Assembly: GCA_036362985.1 (NCBI GenBank)
Contig: JAYGXS010000003.1
Span: 38,396,495 to 38,460,494, forward strand
DNA length: 64,000 bases
Direction of reading: 5' to 3'
DNA from: Ligula intestinalis
Taxonomy: Eukaryota; Platyhelminthes; Cestoda; Diphyllobothriidea; Diphyllobothriidae
Of this stretch, positions 20,148-30,195 are shown piece by piece (the first letter of the stretch is position 1; each line of letters starts with the position of its first letter). The translations under genes were made by a program, and so were the position numbers. The notes under the pieces are model-generated. The model searched no databases. It was not told the DNA's origin and saw only the letters and a list, made by a program, of their open reading frames with translations.

Positions 20148-20177
20148 CAGACGATGGAAGCGAGCACGCTTTTGAAA
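20148..20177 (+). ncRNA. Decayed hammerhead core, right arm of the miniature
   Basis: CAGACGA replaces CTGACGA, then the same stem region as the left arm and GAAA at 20174-20177. The U4-to-A change should abolish activity. Confidence 0.4.
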
Positions 20178-20299
20178 GGTCAGCCAAAATACACATCGTA
20201 GCCAGAAATCGTCTCTTCTTCTTCTTCCTCTTCCGGGGATGATAAAAGGAATATTTTATCTGGACCTCAATTTTTTTCGCACATAAGTCTTAAAATTAT

Positions 20300-21400
20300 A
20301 CATCAATTGTCTAGGACCTTGAATTTCACACATACAACAGCCTTTATCTACTTTATAGGGTAACCATTACATTTGTGCTATATACGAACAGAGAACCCCA
20401 AAATTGGGAAATTTGCTCATTCGATTTCTACCTTGCACTCAGTGAACAAAAATATATCAATTCGCGAAGGAGGTGGAGGAGGAAATTAGAAAACTCAAGT
20501 AAAAGTTAATATCAAGACATCATTAGTAGAGATCTTAAATGAAGGATGAAGTAATTGCTTCAACCAAAAAAAGATAAGGGTGTGTAACATATGCATATCT
20601 AAATAACAGTCTCATGGTGGACGAATAAAACGGCCTTACTACATACCCAGTCTGCATCGCATAGACAGAGATAAGCTCAGTCTCTGACAATTTAGGTTCC
20701 AGTTGAGAATTCGTTTACCGTTAAAAACTGCGGATCGAGCTTCCTAATTTAAGGAAACAGAAACGTACTCGATTTTGCTAAAACAGTTGCTTGAATTAAG
20801 CTCAAATAAGTTACCTTGTGCGCAGACGCTTATAATTTAGGCCAGCTTATCACTGGTAAACTAAAACGTCACACTAAAGGAAATATTCTGAATTGCAAAT
20901 TGAATTATCACCCGAGAAAAAAATAGTATCCTCAAGAATTCTTCCCAAGGTCACCAAAAAATTTGGCTTGGTTATTTAGCATGTATTTTCTTAAGGTACT
21001 TTTGATCCAATTAATGAATTTAATCCTGCAAAAGCCTTTTCAATAAAGAAAACTGCTTTTCTAGTTTATTTTCCCATGCTATTAAGTAGGACAGAACTGA
21101 ACTTTTAATTAATGTTCACTATGCCGTGGTATAACCTAAGAAAGTAAGAAAAATTCAAAATATACCACTTTTAGAACCGCAAGCTTCAGTCCGAAGTTGC
21201 TCAAATGCAATTAAAGCTATTTTAAGGAATCACATTTATTTTCAGAAAAAAGGAACAATTTTTATTTTAAAGATTATGATTTGCTTAAATGTGAAGTTTT
21301 TGCACCAAATGCAGTGACAAAAACGTTTTAAACATATTTTTCGGCTTCAAGCATTTGGTAAGTAACCAAAACTGCTCATATATTATTGTACAGGTTAAGG
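20300..21400. other. Interval without a recognisable gene
   Basis: AT-rich, with stops in all frames and no element ends. Confidence 0.5.
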
Positions 21401-21406
21401 TTAAAG

Positions 21407-21417
21407 CAGACCTGATT
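21407..21417. repeat. Probable left target-site duplication of the 21.4 kb PLE
   Basis: CAGACCTGATT, compared with CAAACCTTATT at 24060-24070 (9 of 11 identical). The divergence fits the decayed state of the element. Confidence 0.5.
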
Positions 21418-21455
21418 AAGATTGCGTATACAGCAGAATTTAATGAAACCATAAA

Positions 21456-21474
21456 TTTCGCGAATGCTCATCAG
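21456..21474 (-). ncRNA. Hammerhead ribozyme core, left arm
   Basis: Minus strand: CTGATGA, GCATTCGC, GAAA, TTTATGG. All core bases are intact, with a 2-bp GC/GC stem II and a four-base loop. Confidence 0.7.
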
Positions 21475-21949
21475 CTGCGTCCTCTTGCTGCATAAAGTGA
21501 CTAACGAATGACAGAATGCAAAAAAAATTGAATTCGTACAGAAGAGGTCATAGAAACAGGTCAGGAGAGTTATTTAGTAAATTGTGCTAATTAATTTAAT
21601 AAGTAACGTAATTGAGTGATGCACTGTGGACTGTGAGATAGGTAAGAAGTCAAAGCCAAAATACGAGCAGGGGTATTTTAGTTATTGGATTGTAAAAAAG
21701 CTCGCTTGCATCAGGTGAACCATATTCTAGGCAAGATACGTTTCTTCTGTTAGTCGATATTTTTGAAACATGCATACACCATACAATACAAGACGAGAGA
21801 ATCCTGCTGCCTTAAATTATTGAAGTCACTTTGTAATAAACTGACTGAAGATATTGTCTTCTTGAACGAAGATGAGCTTATTTGAATTTATCCGATATCA
21901 AACTTAACAAGCCGCAAACAGAGCCCTTTCATGAGGACTTGGTTTTCAT

Positions 21950-23767
21950 GTGCTGACCAAAAAAATTAACCCAGTTGAAGTAGAAGCACAATTTGAGGAC
22001 CTGCACTCTCAACTATTGGACCTAAAAGCCAGATCTACGGACAACTTGGGTTGGTTGAAAGCTAAATTTGTGGACATTGCCTACCAGTATCGCCGAGCTC
22101 CAATATCGCAACGCACACCCATAACTAAGTAGCATCTGCATGCTCTATCCGCTCGGAAACACCATGAAGAAATAGTAATTTCTAAACCTGACAAAAGGCT
22201 TGGTATTAATTTCCTCTATCGTAGGGATTATGTTTAAAAATGGTAAATATCTTAAATGATTCTAGTAACTTTCGTCCAGAATCAAAAGGCAAAGACGAAA
22301 CCAAGGCATTGGAAGAGTCCGCCTGAAAAACTATCAAGCTTTTGTTGGATAATAATTTGATGGATATCAAAAACAGCCCTATTCCCTTGCGAAGTATCCT
22401 TTCCATGTCCAATTCACCATTTAAAAGACTAGCGCATTGGCTAGTAAAGGAACCAGAACCAATCCGCAATAGATTCTCTACATATTCGCTAAAAGAGACA
22501 GTTTTCACTTTGTCGACGAAATTAGGCATCACAATATTGCCGGCAAATATATGATATCCCTGGACTTTGAATCATTATTTACCAGCGTGCTTCTGGATGA
22601 AACGATTGATTTCATTTGTGTATATGCTTCCGAAACTCGCCTGCCCCCGGAACTATTACCTGACTTGTTACAATTATGCACAAAGAATGTTTAATTCTTA
22701 TTTAATGACAAACTGTATGGACAAGTTGATGCAGTGGCAATGGGAAGTCCCCTTGGTCCTGCCTTTCCAGCCATATTTATGTGCCATCTTGAAGGAAAAG
22801 TATCTTCAACATTGAAAAGGACAACACTCTACAGAAGGTCTCTAGATTATATTATTGCGATTGTTGAAAACCTAAACGAAGCCGAAGAACTACTGTTTAC
22901 GATGCACAGTCTGTACCCTAAAATGAAATTCACAATGGAAGAAGAACGTGAGGACCAGCTTTCTTTCCTAGACGTTAATTTGTGCAGCCAGAAAGACGGT
23001 TCTATAATACAAAGAGTTCTGCACAAGAATACATGGAAAGGGCAATATTTGCATTGTCATAGTTTTTTTCCAGTTAATGGAAACGTAACTTAGTTTGCAT
23101 CCTCTTTCAGAGGACAAGCAAAATCTGCCCAATGGATACACTGCACGCAGAAACTGCCAGCCTCAAGGAAACTCTACTGAAGCGTGGTTACCCAGTTCAG
23201 TTTATCGACAAGCATAACAAACCCTTGTGGCAATAGGTTATCAAACGGTCGGCTCCGTAAAAACCTGTTTTCATATCCTTGCCCTTTGTGGGTGACAACA
23301 TATTAAACATAATCAAGAGACGTTTACGCAACACCATTGAAAAGACCTACTTTGCTGATAAGCTCGTATTTTTCAACTCAACAAATACCCTTCCGATTCC
23401 AATTGCGAAGAATGCCTTGCCATTGTACGCCACTCCAAAACGCGTTTACGAATTTACATGCTCTTGTAGTTGCAAGTATATAGAGCGAACACAACAGCAA
23501 TTGGCAGCCAGAGCTAAGGAGCACCTGCTGATTTGGCTATTAAAATAGGAGAAAAGGACCCTGCTTTCTTTCATACCTAAACACCTATTGGATACGAGCC
23601 TTTCTGCAGACCCTAAAACATCCTTCCGAGTACTTTTTGGGGCACAAACAACTCGTGCGTTGCGTTACCTGGAGGCAGCGTCTATAAGACGGTCAAAACC
23701 CGACCTATGTAAACAACTAAGGCATCATGTGAATCTTGCTTTGCCCTGGTTACATCCGGATCCCTGA
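21950..23767 (+). pseudogene. PLE polyprotein remnant, catalytic YVDD lost
   Basis: Blocks in order: N-terminal region (EVEAQFEDLHSQLLDLKA, 21950-22132); a substrate-binding region similar to ADKG (ISKPDKRLGINFLYRRDYV, about 22170-22235); motif A as ISLDFESLFTSVLLDETID near 22550; and motif B as AMGSPLGPAFPAIFMCHLEG from 22734. Motif C reads RRSLDYIIAIV where YVDD is expected, so the catalytic Asp pair is destroyed. LSFLDVNL and the thumb follow, then the nuclease part with CSCSCKYIERTQQQL, where the usual G of YIG is E. It ends ...NLALPW at about 23750. At least five stops or frame changes are visible. The protein is dead on several counts. Confidence 0.85.
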
Positions 23768-23975
23768 TTCACACTTCCCCCTGCCCGCATTTTTGCTTTA
23801 ACTTTTTCCTTATCTCACAGCCCACAGTGCTTCACTCAATTACGTTACTAATTAGACTAATTAGCCCAATTTACTAATTCACCCTCCTTACCTGTTTCTA
23901 TGACCTCTTCTGCATGAATTTAATTTTTTGTATTCTGTCATTCGTTATCTCACTTTATGCAGCGAGAGGACCCAG

Positions 23976-23994
23976 ATGATGAAAACTCGCGAAA
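23976..23994 (+). ncRNA. Decayed hammerhead core, right arm
   Basis: ATGATGA, AAACTCGC, GAAA. The first core base C3 is A, but spacing is identical to the intact left-arm copy. Confidence 0.45.
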
Positions 23995-24059
23995 TTTATG
24001 GTTCCATTAAATTTTTCTGCATACGCAATCTTCAAATTTGCACCTGGGAGACGATGCTT

Positions 24060-24070
24060 CAAACCTTATT
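24060..24070. repeat. Probable right target-site duplication of the 21.4 kb PLE
   Basis: CAAACCTTATT, partner of 21407-21417. Confidence 0.5.
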
Positions 24071-24366
24071 CACTCTGGGTCATGTAGAAATATACTTTTC
24101 AGACCATACGCTATCTACAATGTATACTACGTTTCTCCTTTTATGCGTAATTTAGAAAAGGAAAAATCGGACGATTAATAATCATTGCAATATATTAGTA
24201 GAAATGCGAAGGATAGGGGCAGCACAGCAGATATTAGCTCCCAAAGCCTGTGCCAGAGTGTGATTGACAATTTCACCGCGTGCTTTAGCAGGCTGCAGGC
24301 ATACGTGATAACTGCCTCTGAGTTAGTTTTAAGTGAAAGTAGACGTGGAGGGCAGCTAACACATAC

Positions 24367-24510
24367 ACGGCAGTTCGACCGTCGCTCTTGCCCATGTCTA
24401 CCACGAGCTTCAGCGAGCTGAGGGCAGGCGCGGTGACTGCAGATGTAATGAAAGTAGACGCGCAGGATAAACCCCACCACTCCCATACCTGCACCAGATA
24501 TAAAGACTAT
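24367..24510 (+). repeat. R1 dispersed repeat, copy 1
   Basis: Shared landmarks are TTCGACCGTCG, CCACGAGCTTCAGCGAGCTG, AAAGTAGACGCGCAGGA and CACTCCCATACCTGCACC. The same order recurs at six other places in the window. The family has no visible ORF, tRNA boxes or terminal repeats. Its identity is unknown. Confidence 0.7.
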
Positions 24511-24521
24511 AGTCAAGAAAA

Positions 24522-24610
24522 TTGAAGCATTATTTTCCCGGAAGAAATTTGAAGAAGGCCAAGATCACGAGGTTAGCAGGATTTATTTATGTCATACAAT
24601 TTCGTGACCT
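24522..24610 (-). mobile_element. Solo PLE terminal-repeat fragment with one-sided extension
   Basis: It starts TTGAAGCATTATTTTCCCGG, then AAGAAATTTGAAGAAGG (the extension), followed by a degenerate hammerhead region with GAAATTGTATGACAT on the minus strand. The CTGANGA half is lost. Confidence 0.5.
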
Positions 24611-24611
24611 C

Positions 24612-25010
24612 TTATTTTGTTGGGGAAATAAAAAGGTCTTATGCAACATGAAGTATTTTGAACTAACAGCCCAGAAACTGCTTTTGCCTGCTTCTGTTCC
24701 TGGTCCAAATTCGCATCCTCTCTGTCCTTGTTTATTCTTGGCGTGGCTTTCGAATTTGAGCCATCCATTTTTTTGTAAAATCCTCAATATAGCATTCTTA
24801 TTCTTCATCATCTTGGCTTTATTCGATACACTTAGTGGTAGTTTGACAGTTGTTTTCCACCACGAGCTTCAGCAAGCTGAAGGCAAGCGCGCTGACTCCA
24901 GCTGAATTGTAGTGAAAGTAGACTCGCAGGATCCCCCCCCCTCCCACCCTCTCACCACTCCCACACCTGCACCCGATGTAAAAAGTCGATAAGACCGGAG
25001 ATGGAGTAGG
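24612..25010 (+). repeat. R1 dispersed repeat, copy 2 (long form)
   Basis: It carries an upstream segment (TTGGGGAAATAAAAAGG, TTATGCAACATGAAGTATT, TGCTTTTGCCTG, TTCGCATCC) as well as the R1 core. The whole block is repeated at 27165-27470, and a stretch of about 90 bases in the core (CTTCAGCAAGCTGAAGGCAA onward) is identical in both, pointing to a recent local duplication. Confidence 0.7.
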
Positions 25011-25167
25011 GCGCAGGTAGCTGGCGTGGCCAACACTTCAATACGCGCCGCAGCAACACCTTGCTAGGCAGGGTAAGTGGATAAGGAAGTACTTCAAATC
25101 TGCCAGGATTTTCTGACCAGCATAAACTGATTTCGAATCGAGCAATATTCGACAGGCCACAAAAAAT

Positions 25168-25345
25168 ACAAATGATGATAATTCGACCGTCGATTTGGAC
25201 AATGCCTACCACGAGTTTCGGCAAGCTGAAGGCAGACGCGATGACTGTAGCTGAGCTATTGTGAAGGTACACTCGCAGAGGATCTACCCCACTCTCTTAC
25301 CACTCCCACACCTACACCCGATGTTAAGACAAAAAAGTCGAGAGG
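25168..25345 (+). repeat. R1 dispersed repeat, copy 3
   Basis: R1 landmarks in order: TTCGACCGTCGATTT, CCACGAGTTTCGGCAAGCTG, ACTCGCAGAGGATC, CACTCCCACACCTACACCCG, AAAAAGTCGAGAGGACCGGA. The TTTCGGCAAGCTG variant links it to copy 4. Confidence 0.7.
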
Positions 25346-25467
25346 ACCGGAGGTGGGTGAAGGGCGCAGGTGGCTGGTGGTTCATGGTTCAAGGTGAGGG
25401 TGGAACAATAAGTCACAGGAATTGGCATTAACCTGTCAGCTTTTCGAAGCTGGATTTTAAGTATGCC

Positions 25468-25480
25468 TTAAATGGTAGAA
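25468..25480. repeat. Left target-site duplication of the 128-bp element
   Basis: TTAAATGGTAGAA, identical to 25609-25621. Confidence 0.9.
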
Positions 25481-25608
25481 ATTTAAAGCAACGTTTCCCA
25501 GATGCAAATTTAAAGATGACAAAAACACCAAAATTTATTGGATCCATTAATTTCGAGAGTGCTCATCAGTTAATTGATCCAAAATTCGCTCTTTTAGCCA
25601 TCTTTAAA
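25481..25608 (-). mobile_element. 128-bp miniature PLE-type element with a hammerhead ribozyme
   Basis: Flanked by a perfect 13-bp target duplication. From the left it holds the one-sided extension (TTTAAAGCAACGTTTCCCAG, ATGCAAAT), then a unit with short inverted ends: AATTTAAAGATG at about 25508-25519 and CATCTTTAAATT at about 25599-25610. An intact hammerhead core lies on the minus strand between them, followed by AATGGATCCAATAAATTTTG. It has no ORF. AATGGATCC and the extension tie it to the second-lineage PLEs at 17.5 and 21.4 kb. It therefore looks like a single ribozyme-bearing terminal unit that moved by itself, presumably copied by a PLE protein in trans. Confidence 0.85.
25551..25569 (-). 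ncRNA. Hammerhead ribozyme core of the 128-bp element
   Basis: Minus strand: CTGATGA, GCACTCTC, GAAA, TTAATGGATCC. All invariant core bases are intact. Stem II is very short, which suggests dimeric action or weak activity. Confidence 0.65.
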
Positions 25609-25621
25609 TTAAATGGTAGAA
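25609..25621. repeat. Right target-site duplication of the 128-bp element
   Basis: TTAAATGGTAGAA, identical to 25468-25480. Confidence 0.9.
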
Positions 25622-25949
25622 TCCGTTCCGTATGCATACTGTGAATATGCAAATTGTGGAGGTAACTCTATCACAGTCTAACCTTAGGCATGAAGAAACT
25701 CGAAGTTGAGCCGGTCTTTTCAGCCGTAGTTCCGTGCTAGGAAGCCCATCGGTACGCGGCTTATAGATCTAATAATTAGATCTAATACAACGCGTTGAGG
25801 AAGTTCTATGCAATTCAATCTGAAACAAAGCGAATTTGCAGTATGTCGTCCTAAATATGAGGAAACTTCCACGTAGATAAGTGCGTATACACAAACAAAC
25901 CTGCAATCAAGTTTACATAGACAAAGCATCAGACAACGAATGTTCGTGA

Positions 25950-26115
25950 CAGTTCGAACGTTGCTCTCGACGATGTCCACCACGAGTTTCGGCAAGCTGA
26001 AGGCAGATGCGGTAACTGTAGCTTAAAGTAGATTCGCAGGATCTATCCCACTCTCTTACCACTCCCACACCTGCACCCGATGGCACGACAAAAGTCGAGA
26101 AGACCGGAAATGGGG
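25950..26115 (+). repeat. R1 dispersed repeat, copy 4
   Basis: TTCGAACGTTGCTC, CCACGAGTTTCGGCAAGCTG, TTCGCAGGATCTATCCCACT, CACTCCCACACCTGCACCCG, AAAGTCGAGAAGACCGGAAA. The following 26116-26440 is GC-rich, without a recognised domain. Confidence 0.7.
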
Positions 26116-26449
26116 AAGGGCGCAGGTGACTGGTGCTGCCGAGGCCACCCCCAAGCGTGCCACCCCGTTCAGGGCAGTCAGTTTCGTAAGATAAGCACAG
26201 AGCGACTGCCCGGTTGGCCCTTGCGACTACGCAGACGAGGGTGTGACAACCAACACACCGCCATCACGCCGCCCGCAACCTCGCCAGGCTCCACCAGTCG
26301 GTATTCATTCCTCTGGATCAGAGAGAGAAGATACAGTTAACCGGGCAACCATCTAAACGGCCTGTTAACCTGGTGGGAGCGCAAGCGCATACACCGACAG
26401 GGAATCAGATTCAAGCAAACTGCCGATGCAAATCAGGCCGCAGGGCCGA

Positions 26450-27046
26450 TGGTGTGCAGAAGCGTGGCATTTCATACGCACACAATTCTAAGATGCCTGT
26501 CCTGTAGAACAAAAGCTAATGGAATTTTTTCGAAATTCAATCGCCATACGCTTGAGTTGTCAAGGCCTATCATTTTCACCTCAACCAATTTGTTTTGTGT
26601 GCATCTCTTTACGCCTTCTCCCCCATTTCCCTGTAATTGTTTGCGTTCGCGTTCTTGGATGCATCCGAAAAATTATGGCCCTCAATCCTCTCCCATCGCC
26701 GGTGTCTCTTTCGGTTGTGCACCCGGCCATCTAACCTCCCCCTCCTTTTTACTTCCAGTTAATTTTATTGCCTCCTTTGCTTAACTTTCACACCCCGCTG
26801 GGCGCAATATACCGGCAAGTCATTCAGTCGTAGGTGGGCTATGATTTAGTGGGTCCCTCCTTTTAGTTTTTCTAGATTCTTAACTCTCTATCTGCTTTGT
26901 CAGTTGTGAGTAAATGTTAGGTCGGTTTTTCTTTATCGGGCATCTTATCTTTTCTCCATTCTCTTCCCCCTCGCATTTCTACTTCACGTCAGTATCTGTT
27001 AGACTTTACGTCTTCCTTGTTCGTTCTGTTGGTAAGGATGACTTGT
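26450..27046. other. Pyrimidine-rich interval before the second gap
   Basis: T/C-rich sequence with no recognised domain; ORFs here are short. It ends at the N run. Confidence 0.45.
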
Positions 27047-27146
27047 NNNNNNNNNNNNNNNNNNNNNNNNNNNNNNNNNNNNNNNNNNNNNNNNNNNNNN
27101 NNNNNNNNNNNNNNNNNNNNNNNNNNNNNNNNNNNNNNNNNNNNNN
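27047..27146. other. Assembly gap (100 N)
   Basis: A placeholder of exactly 100 N. Unlike the first gap, the flanks do not repeat each other. It sits just upstream of the second long R1 copy, so repeat-induced mis-joining is possible. Confidence 0.95.
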
Positions 27147-27164
27147 GATTTGTGCAACTCAGTG

Positions 27165-27470
27165 CAGCTACAGTATATTGTGTTGGAGAAAGTAAAAGGC
27201 GTTATGCAACTTAAAGTATTCTGAAGTACCGGCTCAGGCACTGCTTTTGCCTGTTCCTGGTCCAGGTTCGCATCCTTCCTCTTTCCGTGTTCGTTCTTGC
27301 TATCTCGGCTTTATACGATACACTTAGTGGTAGTTCGACCGTCATTTTCCACCACGAGCTTCAGCAAGCTGAAGGCAAGCGCGCTGACTCCAGCTGAATT
27401 GTAGTGAAAGTAGACTCGCAGGATCCCCCCCCCCACCCTCTCACCACTCACACACCGGACCCCATTTCAA
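27165..27470 (+). repeat. R1 dispersed repeat, copy 5 (long form)
   Basis: Repeats the long R1 block at 24612-25010, including TTATGCAACTTAAAGTATT, TGCTTTTGCCTGTTCCTGG, ATACACTTAGTGGTAGTT and the near-identical core. Confidence 0.7.
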
Positions 27471-27479
27471 CACGGCACA

Positions 27480-29300
27480 GTCGGCTGGCATGACCAAAAC
27501 TCAGCAACAGGCCTTGCTGGGTAGGCTCCCAACTGGGAATGCAATAACGGTCACATGAAGAAAGAGACGTTAAGCCTAACTCAGCCCGCAGTTAGCTCCT
27601 CCACACAACTGATGGGATAACTTGGACACACACACCCACTCGATCTTCCTTCACTCACCCGCCCGTAACTTGTGTTTTGACAAAATCACAAAGGCTAGAT
27701 GCGGGATGGGGCGCATACGATACACGCACAGTATTTGAGCTTGCTTCTCTTGTCGGGAAGGGATCAGGCGCAGATGGCTGGCTGGCGCGGCACATGTCTG
27801 CACCTACGCATGTCTGCACCATGCTCCTTGGTCGACAACAAACACCGGACCAGGGTTTGAACAGATCCGCCAATGCATGGAATCAGTGGCACGGATCCCA
27901 GCTCACACAACCTCTACCTCACAAATCATCCCGTCACAGCTAACGCCTGCCCAGGATTTTTCAAGCCAACCTGAAAATAGCTCCACTGACTGGTAGCCAC
28001 TTTTTAAACGGCCTCCGAAATTGTAACGTCGAGCAAACATTTGTTCGACTGTAGCCGGTGTCCCGTTTATTTTACCGGAAGCTCCGACTTTCAAGAATTT
28101 GGTCTGACTATCGCTCATGGGGAGTGCTTTTGTCTTTGCGTAGGGCACTACTGACTGTTTCCGCTAAACCGCCTGACAACCACCCTCCAGTAGGCTCCAT
28201 TTTTTCTTCTGGTGCAAGGTTACTGTCGATTTTGCGGTCATTACGTCATTCACTGGCCATTTCGGGGGTGCGTTCTAACGATTTCGTTCTTTCGGTTTTG
28301 CCTTATGTTGTTTGAAACGCATTTTACCCTCGGTTGTGTGTACGCGTTTTTGGCTGTTGTCTAGTTGTTTCGAGGAACATATATCTATATTGTGGTTAAT
28401 ATTAGTTGCTCGTCAAAGAACGATAACTATACTAAATAATTACTGTAGGCATTTTCGTAAACGCAGTTACACCTTTTACTGTATAGAATCCGTTATCCGC
28501 TTGACTATGTATTTTGACTTTGTACCCATAACATGAAAATATCTAGTGCCCTGAAGTTAGTTTTCACTTTGTTAGTTTTAATTTAGTAAAATTTTACTAT
28601 TTGGTTGATTATTTTAATTTTTATTACAATTAGTAAACTTTCTAATTAAACTTAATTTTCTGAATGACATGCAGTTACTTTTCAGCTTATCGTACTACAA
28701 CATCTTTTCACATTCATGAGAAGTCATTGGGAGTTGTAAAAATGTGGGAAAAGGCTGTCCTTCACGGTTTTACTTTAATCTCGGCGTTTCGATATAGAGT
28801 TGATGTAGAACTGTACCCAATTCGCAGTTTTTGTTTCCTATTGGTTGTATTTCTTATTTTAATTGTCGCGCGACAAAAATTAAGTTATTTCTCTAAATAC
28901 CCCTTTTAGTTTCTACTTTTATACGCTCCACCTTTAATCTCCTTCTTCTTTCTCTGATATAATCCGCCCATAATATCCCTATTATTATCGATCCCAAAAA
29001 CAGAACCTTTGACCTAGGGTTACCTTAAATTCGCGAACGACTTTAACTTTGCCTTTATTCAAGAGTTCTTATCTGCGCGATGCTCTTGTGGTTTCACTCG
29101 CATGGCGAGATCAGGACGTTCATTGCGCTGTCAGTGTGCAAGCTTTTGTATTCAGTTTATGCTCACTTTTGTTGCACAGGGTGGAAAATTACATTCTCTC
29201 TCATTCTCGGCGTACTTAATTTTGGCCTGCGACTGAGGTACTTCCGAGAAAAAGTTCTCACAGCAGTAATGCAACAGTCAAATTAGTCTGTTTTGTCGTG
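27480..29300. other. Interval without a recognisable gene
   Basis: Several short ORFs occur (for example 27903-28148 on the minus strand, containing RRYNFGGRLKSGYQSVELFS), but I could not place any of them in a family. 28530-29000 is strongly AT-rich. Confidence 0.4.
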
Positions 29301-29309
29301 ACTGTTGGT

Positions 29310-29480
29310 CTTTCTGACTATTTTTTGACACCGGGCGCAGCTGGAAGAATGGAAAAGTGAGTGAGGTGTATCCAGCACAAGTATATGTCCACTATCATCG
29401 AGCTCAAGCCACCGTTTTTGCACCAATCTCCTGTGGAGTAGATGGTGGACTTCGTTGAAACAACAGTTAAACTGTCGGTT
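29310..29480 (-). repeat. R1 dispersed repeat, copy 6
   Basis: Read on the minus strand it gives ACGAAGTCCACCATCTACTC, then a diverged body, then GTGTCAAAAAATAGTCAGAA. It is closest to the plus-strand copy at 49455-49600 (GACGAGGTCCACTGTATGCT). Confidence 0.5.
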
Positions 29481-30034
29481 TGGTAAGCACATCATAGCCA
29501 AATGGCCAACCGCGCGTCATTTCTAGATAGCGTCCAGATCAAATAATAATATATGTTATTTGCGTCCACTAATTTGACTGCAATAACGCTGGGATTTGAG
29601 CAATATTTCCGATAAGATCAGATGTTTCTATCCTATATCCAAGTTATGCAGATGACGCATAATTTATTTGTCATAACGATGAACAATGAATTTTGCTCTT
29701 TACAATGATCAAATCGAGCAGTATCATAGTTTGTTATATTTAGCTTGCGAACAAAATATTTCGCGCACTTAGTTCAGGATTCCTTCAGCTTGAAGCTAAA
29801 ACAACTACCTAAGCGACTTCTTTATTTTCTTAATATCGAAAGAGGAACAAATTCTTTTGGCGAGGTTTGCGTAAAGCTACGGTTAAACTCTATTCATTAC
29901 ACTTTTGTTTAGAAATCACATTATTGTAAGGTCATGAACACGACGGGAACGGTAGTTGACGTGCACGCTTTCGTGTCGATTGAGGGATTCAAAATCCTAA
30001 CCATTGATCGATATTCCTACCAGGACCCGGTTAC

Positions 30035-30195
30035 TCACAAACGCCTTCGCTATGTCAGTGCTTGGTCGCGTCTTCGCAGACCTTGACACCTTTTTGCCGC
30101 TGCATACCTTTGAGGAAAAGGTGTTACGGCAAAACGGTCGTAAATATCTGCGAAAGGCACGACCAAGCACCATCGTAGCGAAGGCGTTTGCGAGG
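30035..30195. repeat. Imperfect hairpin, arms of about 75 bp
   Basis: The left arm (about 30035-30110; CAAACGCCTTCGCTA, GTGCTTGGTCG, TTCGCAGA, ACACCTTTTTGCCG) pairs with the right arm (about 30120-30195; CGGCAAAACGG, CTGCGAAAGGC, CGACCAAGCAC, TAGCGAAGGCGTTTG). The spacer is only about ten bases. It resembles a foldback miniature element. No target duplication was found. Confidence 0.75.

Larger units (their letters stand above)
19702..20258. mobile_element. ORF-less inverted-repeat miniature with hammerhead cores
   Basis: Arms 19702-19892 and about 20085-20258 are inverted copies. Both run through TAAAATATTCCTTT, a GAAGAGGAAGAAGAAG tract, CTTTCAAAAGC.TGCTCGCTTCC, and GTGTCTGTACTCCTGTTCGC. 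The left arm has a hammerhead core on the minus strand; the right arm has a decayed one on the plus strand. The spacer of about 190 bases has no ORF with a PLE domain. A 10-bp match, ACATAAGTCT at 19641-19650 and 20281-20290, is a possible target duplication outside short extensions on both sides. I read it as a non-autonomous PLE derivative; an unrelated foldback element cannot be excluded. Confidence 0.75.
21418..24059 (+). mobile_element. Near-full-length PLE (second lineage), decayed, with inverted ends
   Basis: Left end 21418-21650 and right end 23815-24032 are inverted repeats. They share AAGATTGCGTATACAG, AATTTAATG, a TCATTCGTTA segment, and CAGTGCATCACTCAATTACGTTACTAA. The right side has the one-sided extension at 24033-24059; on the minus strand it reads TGAAGCATCG, TCTCCCAGGTGC, AAATTTGAAG. 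The interior encodes the PLE protein in several broken frames. This is the most complete second-lineage copy here and shows that the inverted repeats are the terminal repeats of a PLE. Confidence 0.85.

Noticed and set aside
25764..25784. 10-bp-arm palindrome TAGATCTAAT/ATTAGATCTA
   Set aside because: Short AT-rich palindromes are expected by chance in 64 kb, and no context supports function.
26914..27241. ORFs on both strands through the second N gap
   Set aside because: They exist only because N codons are not read as stops.
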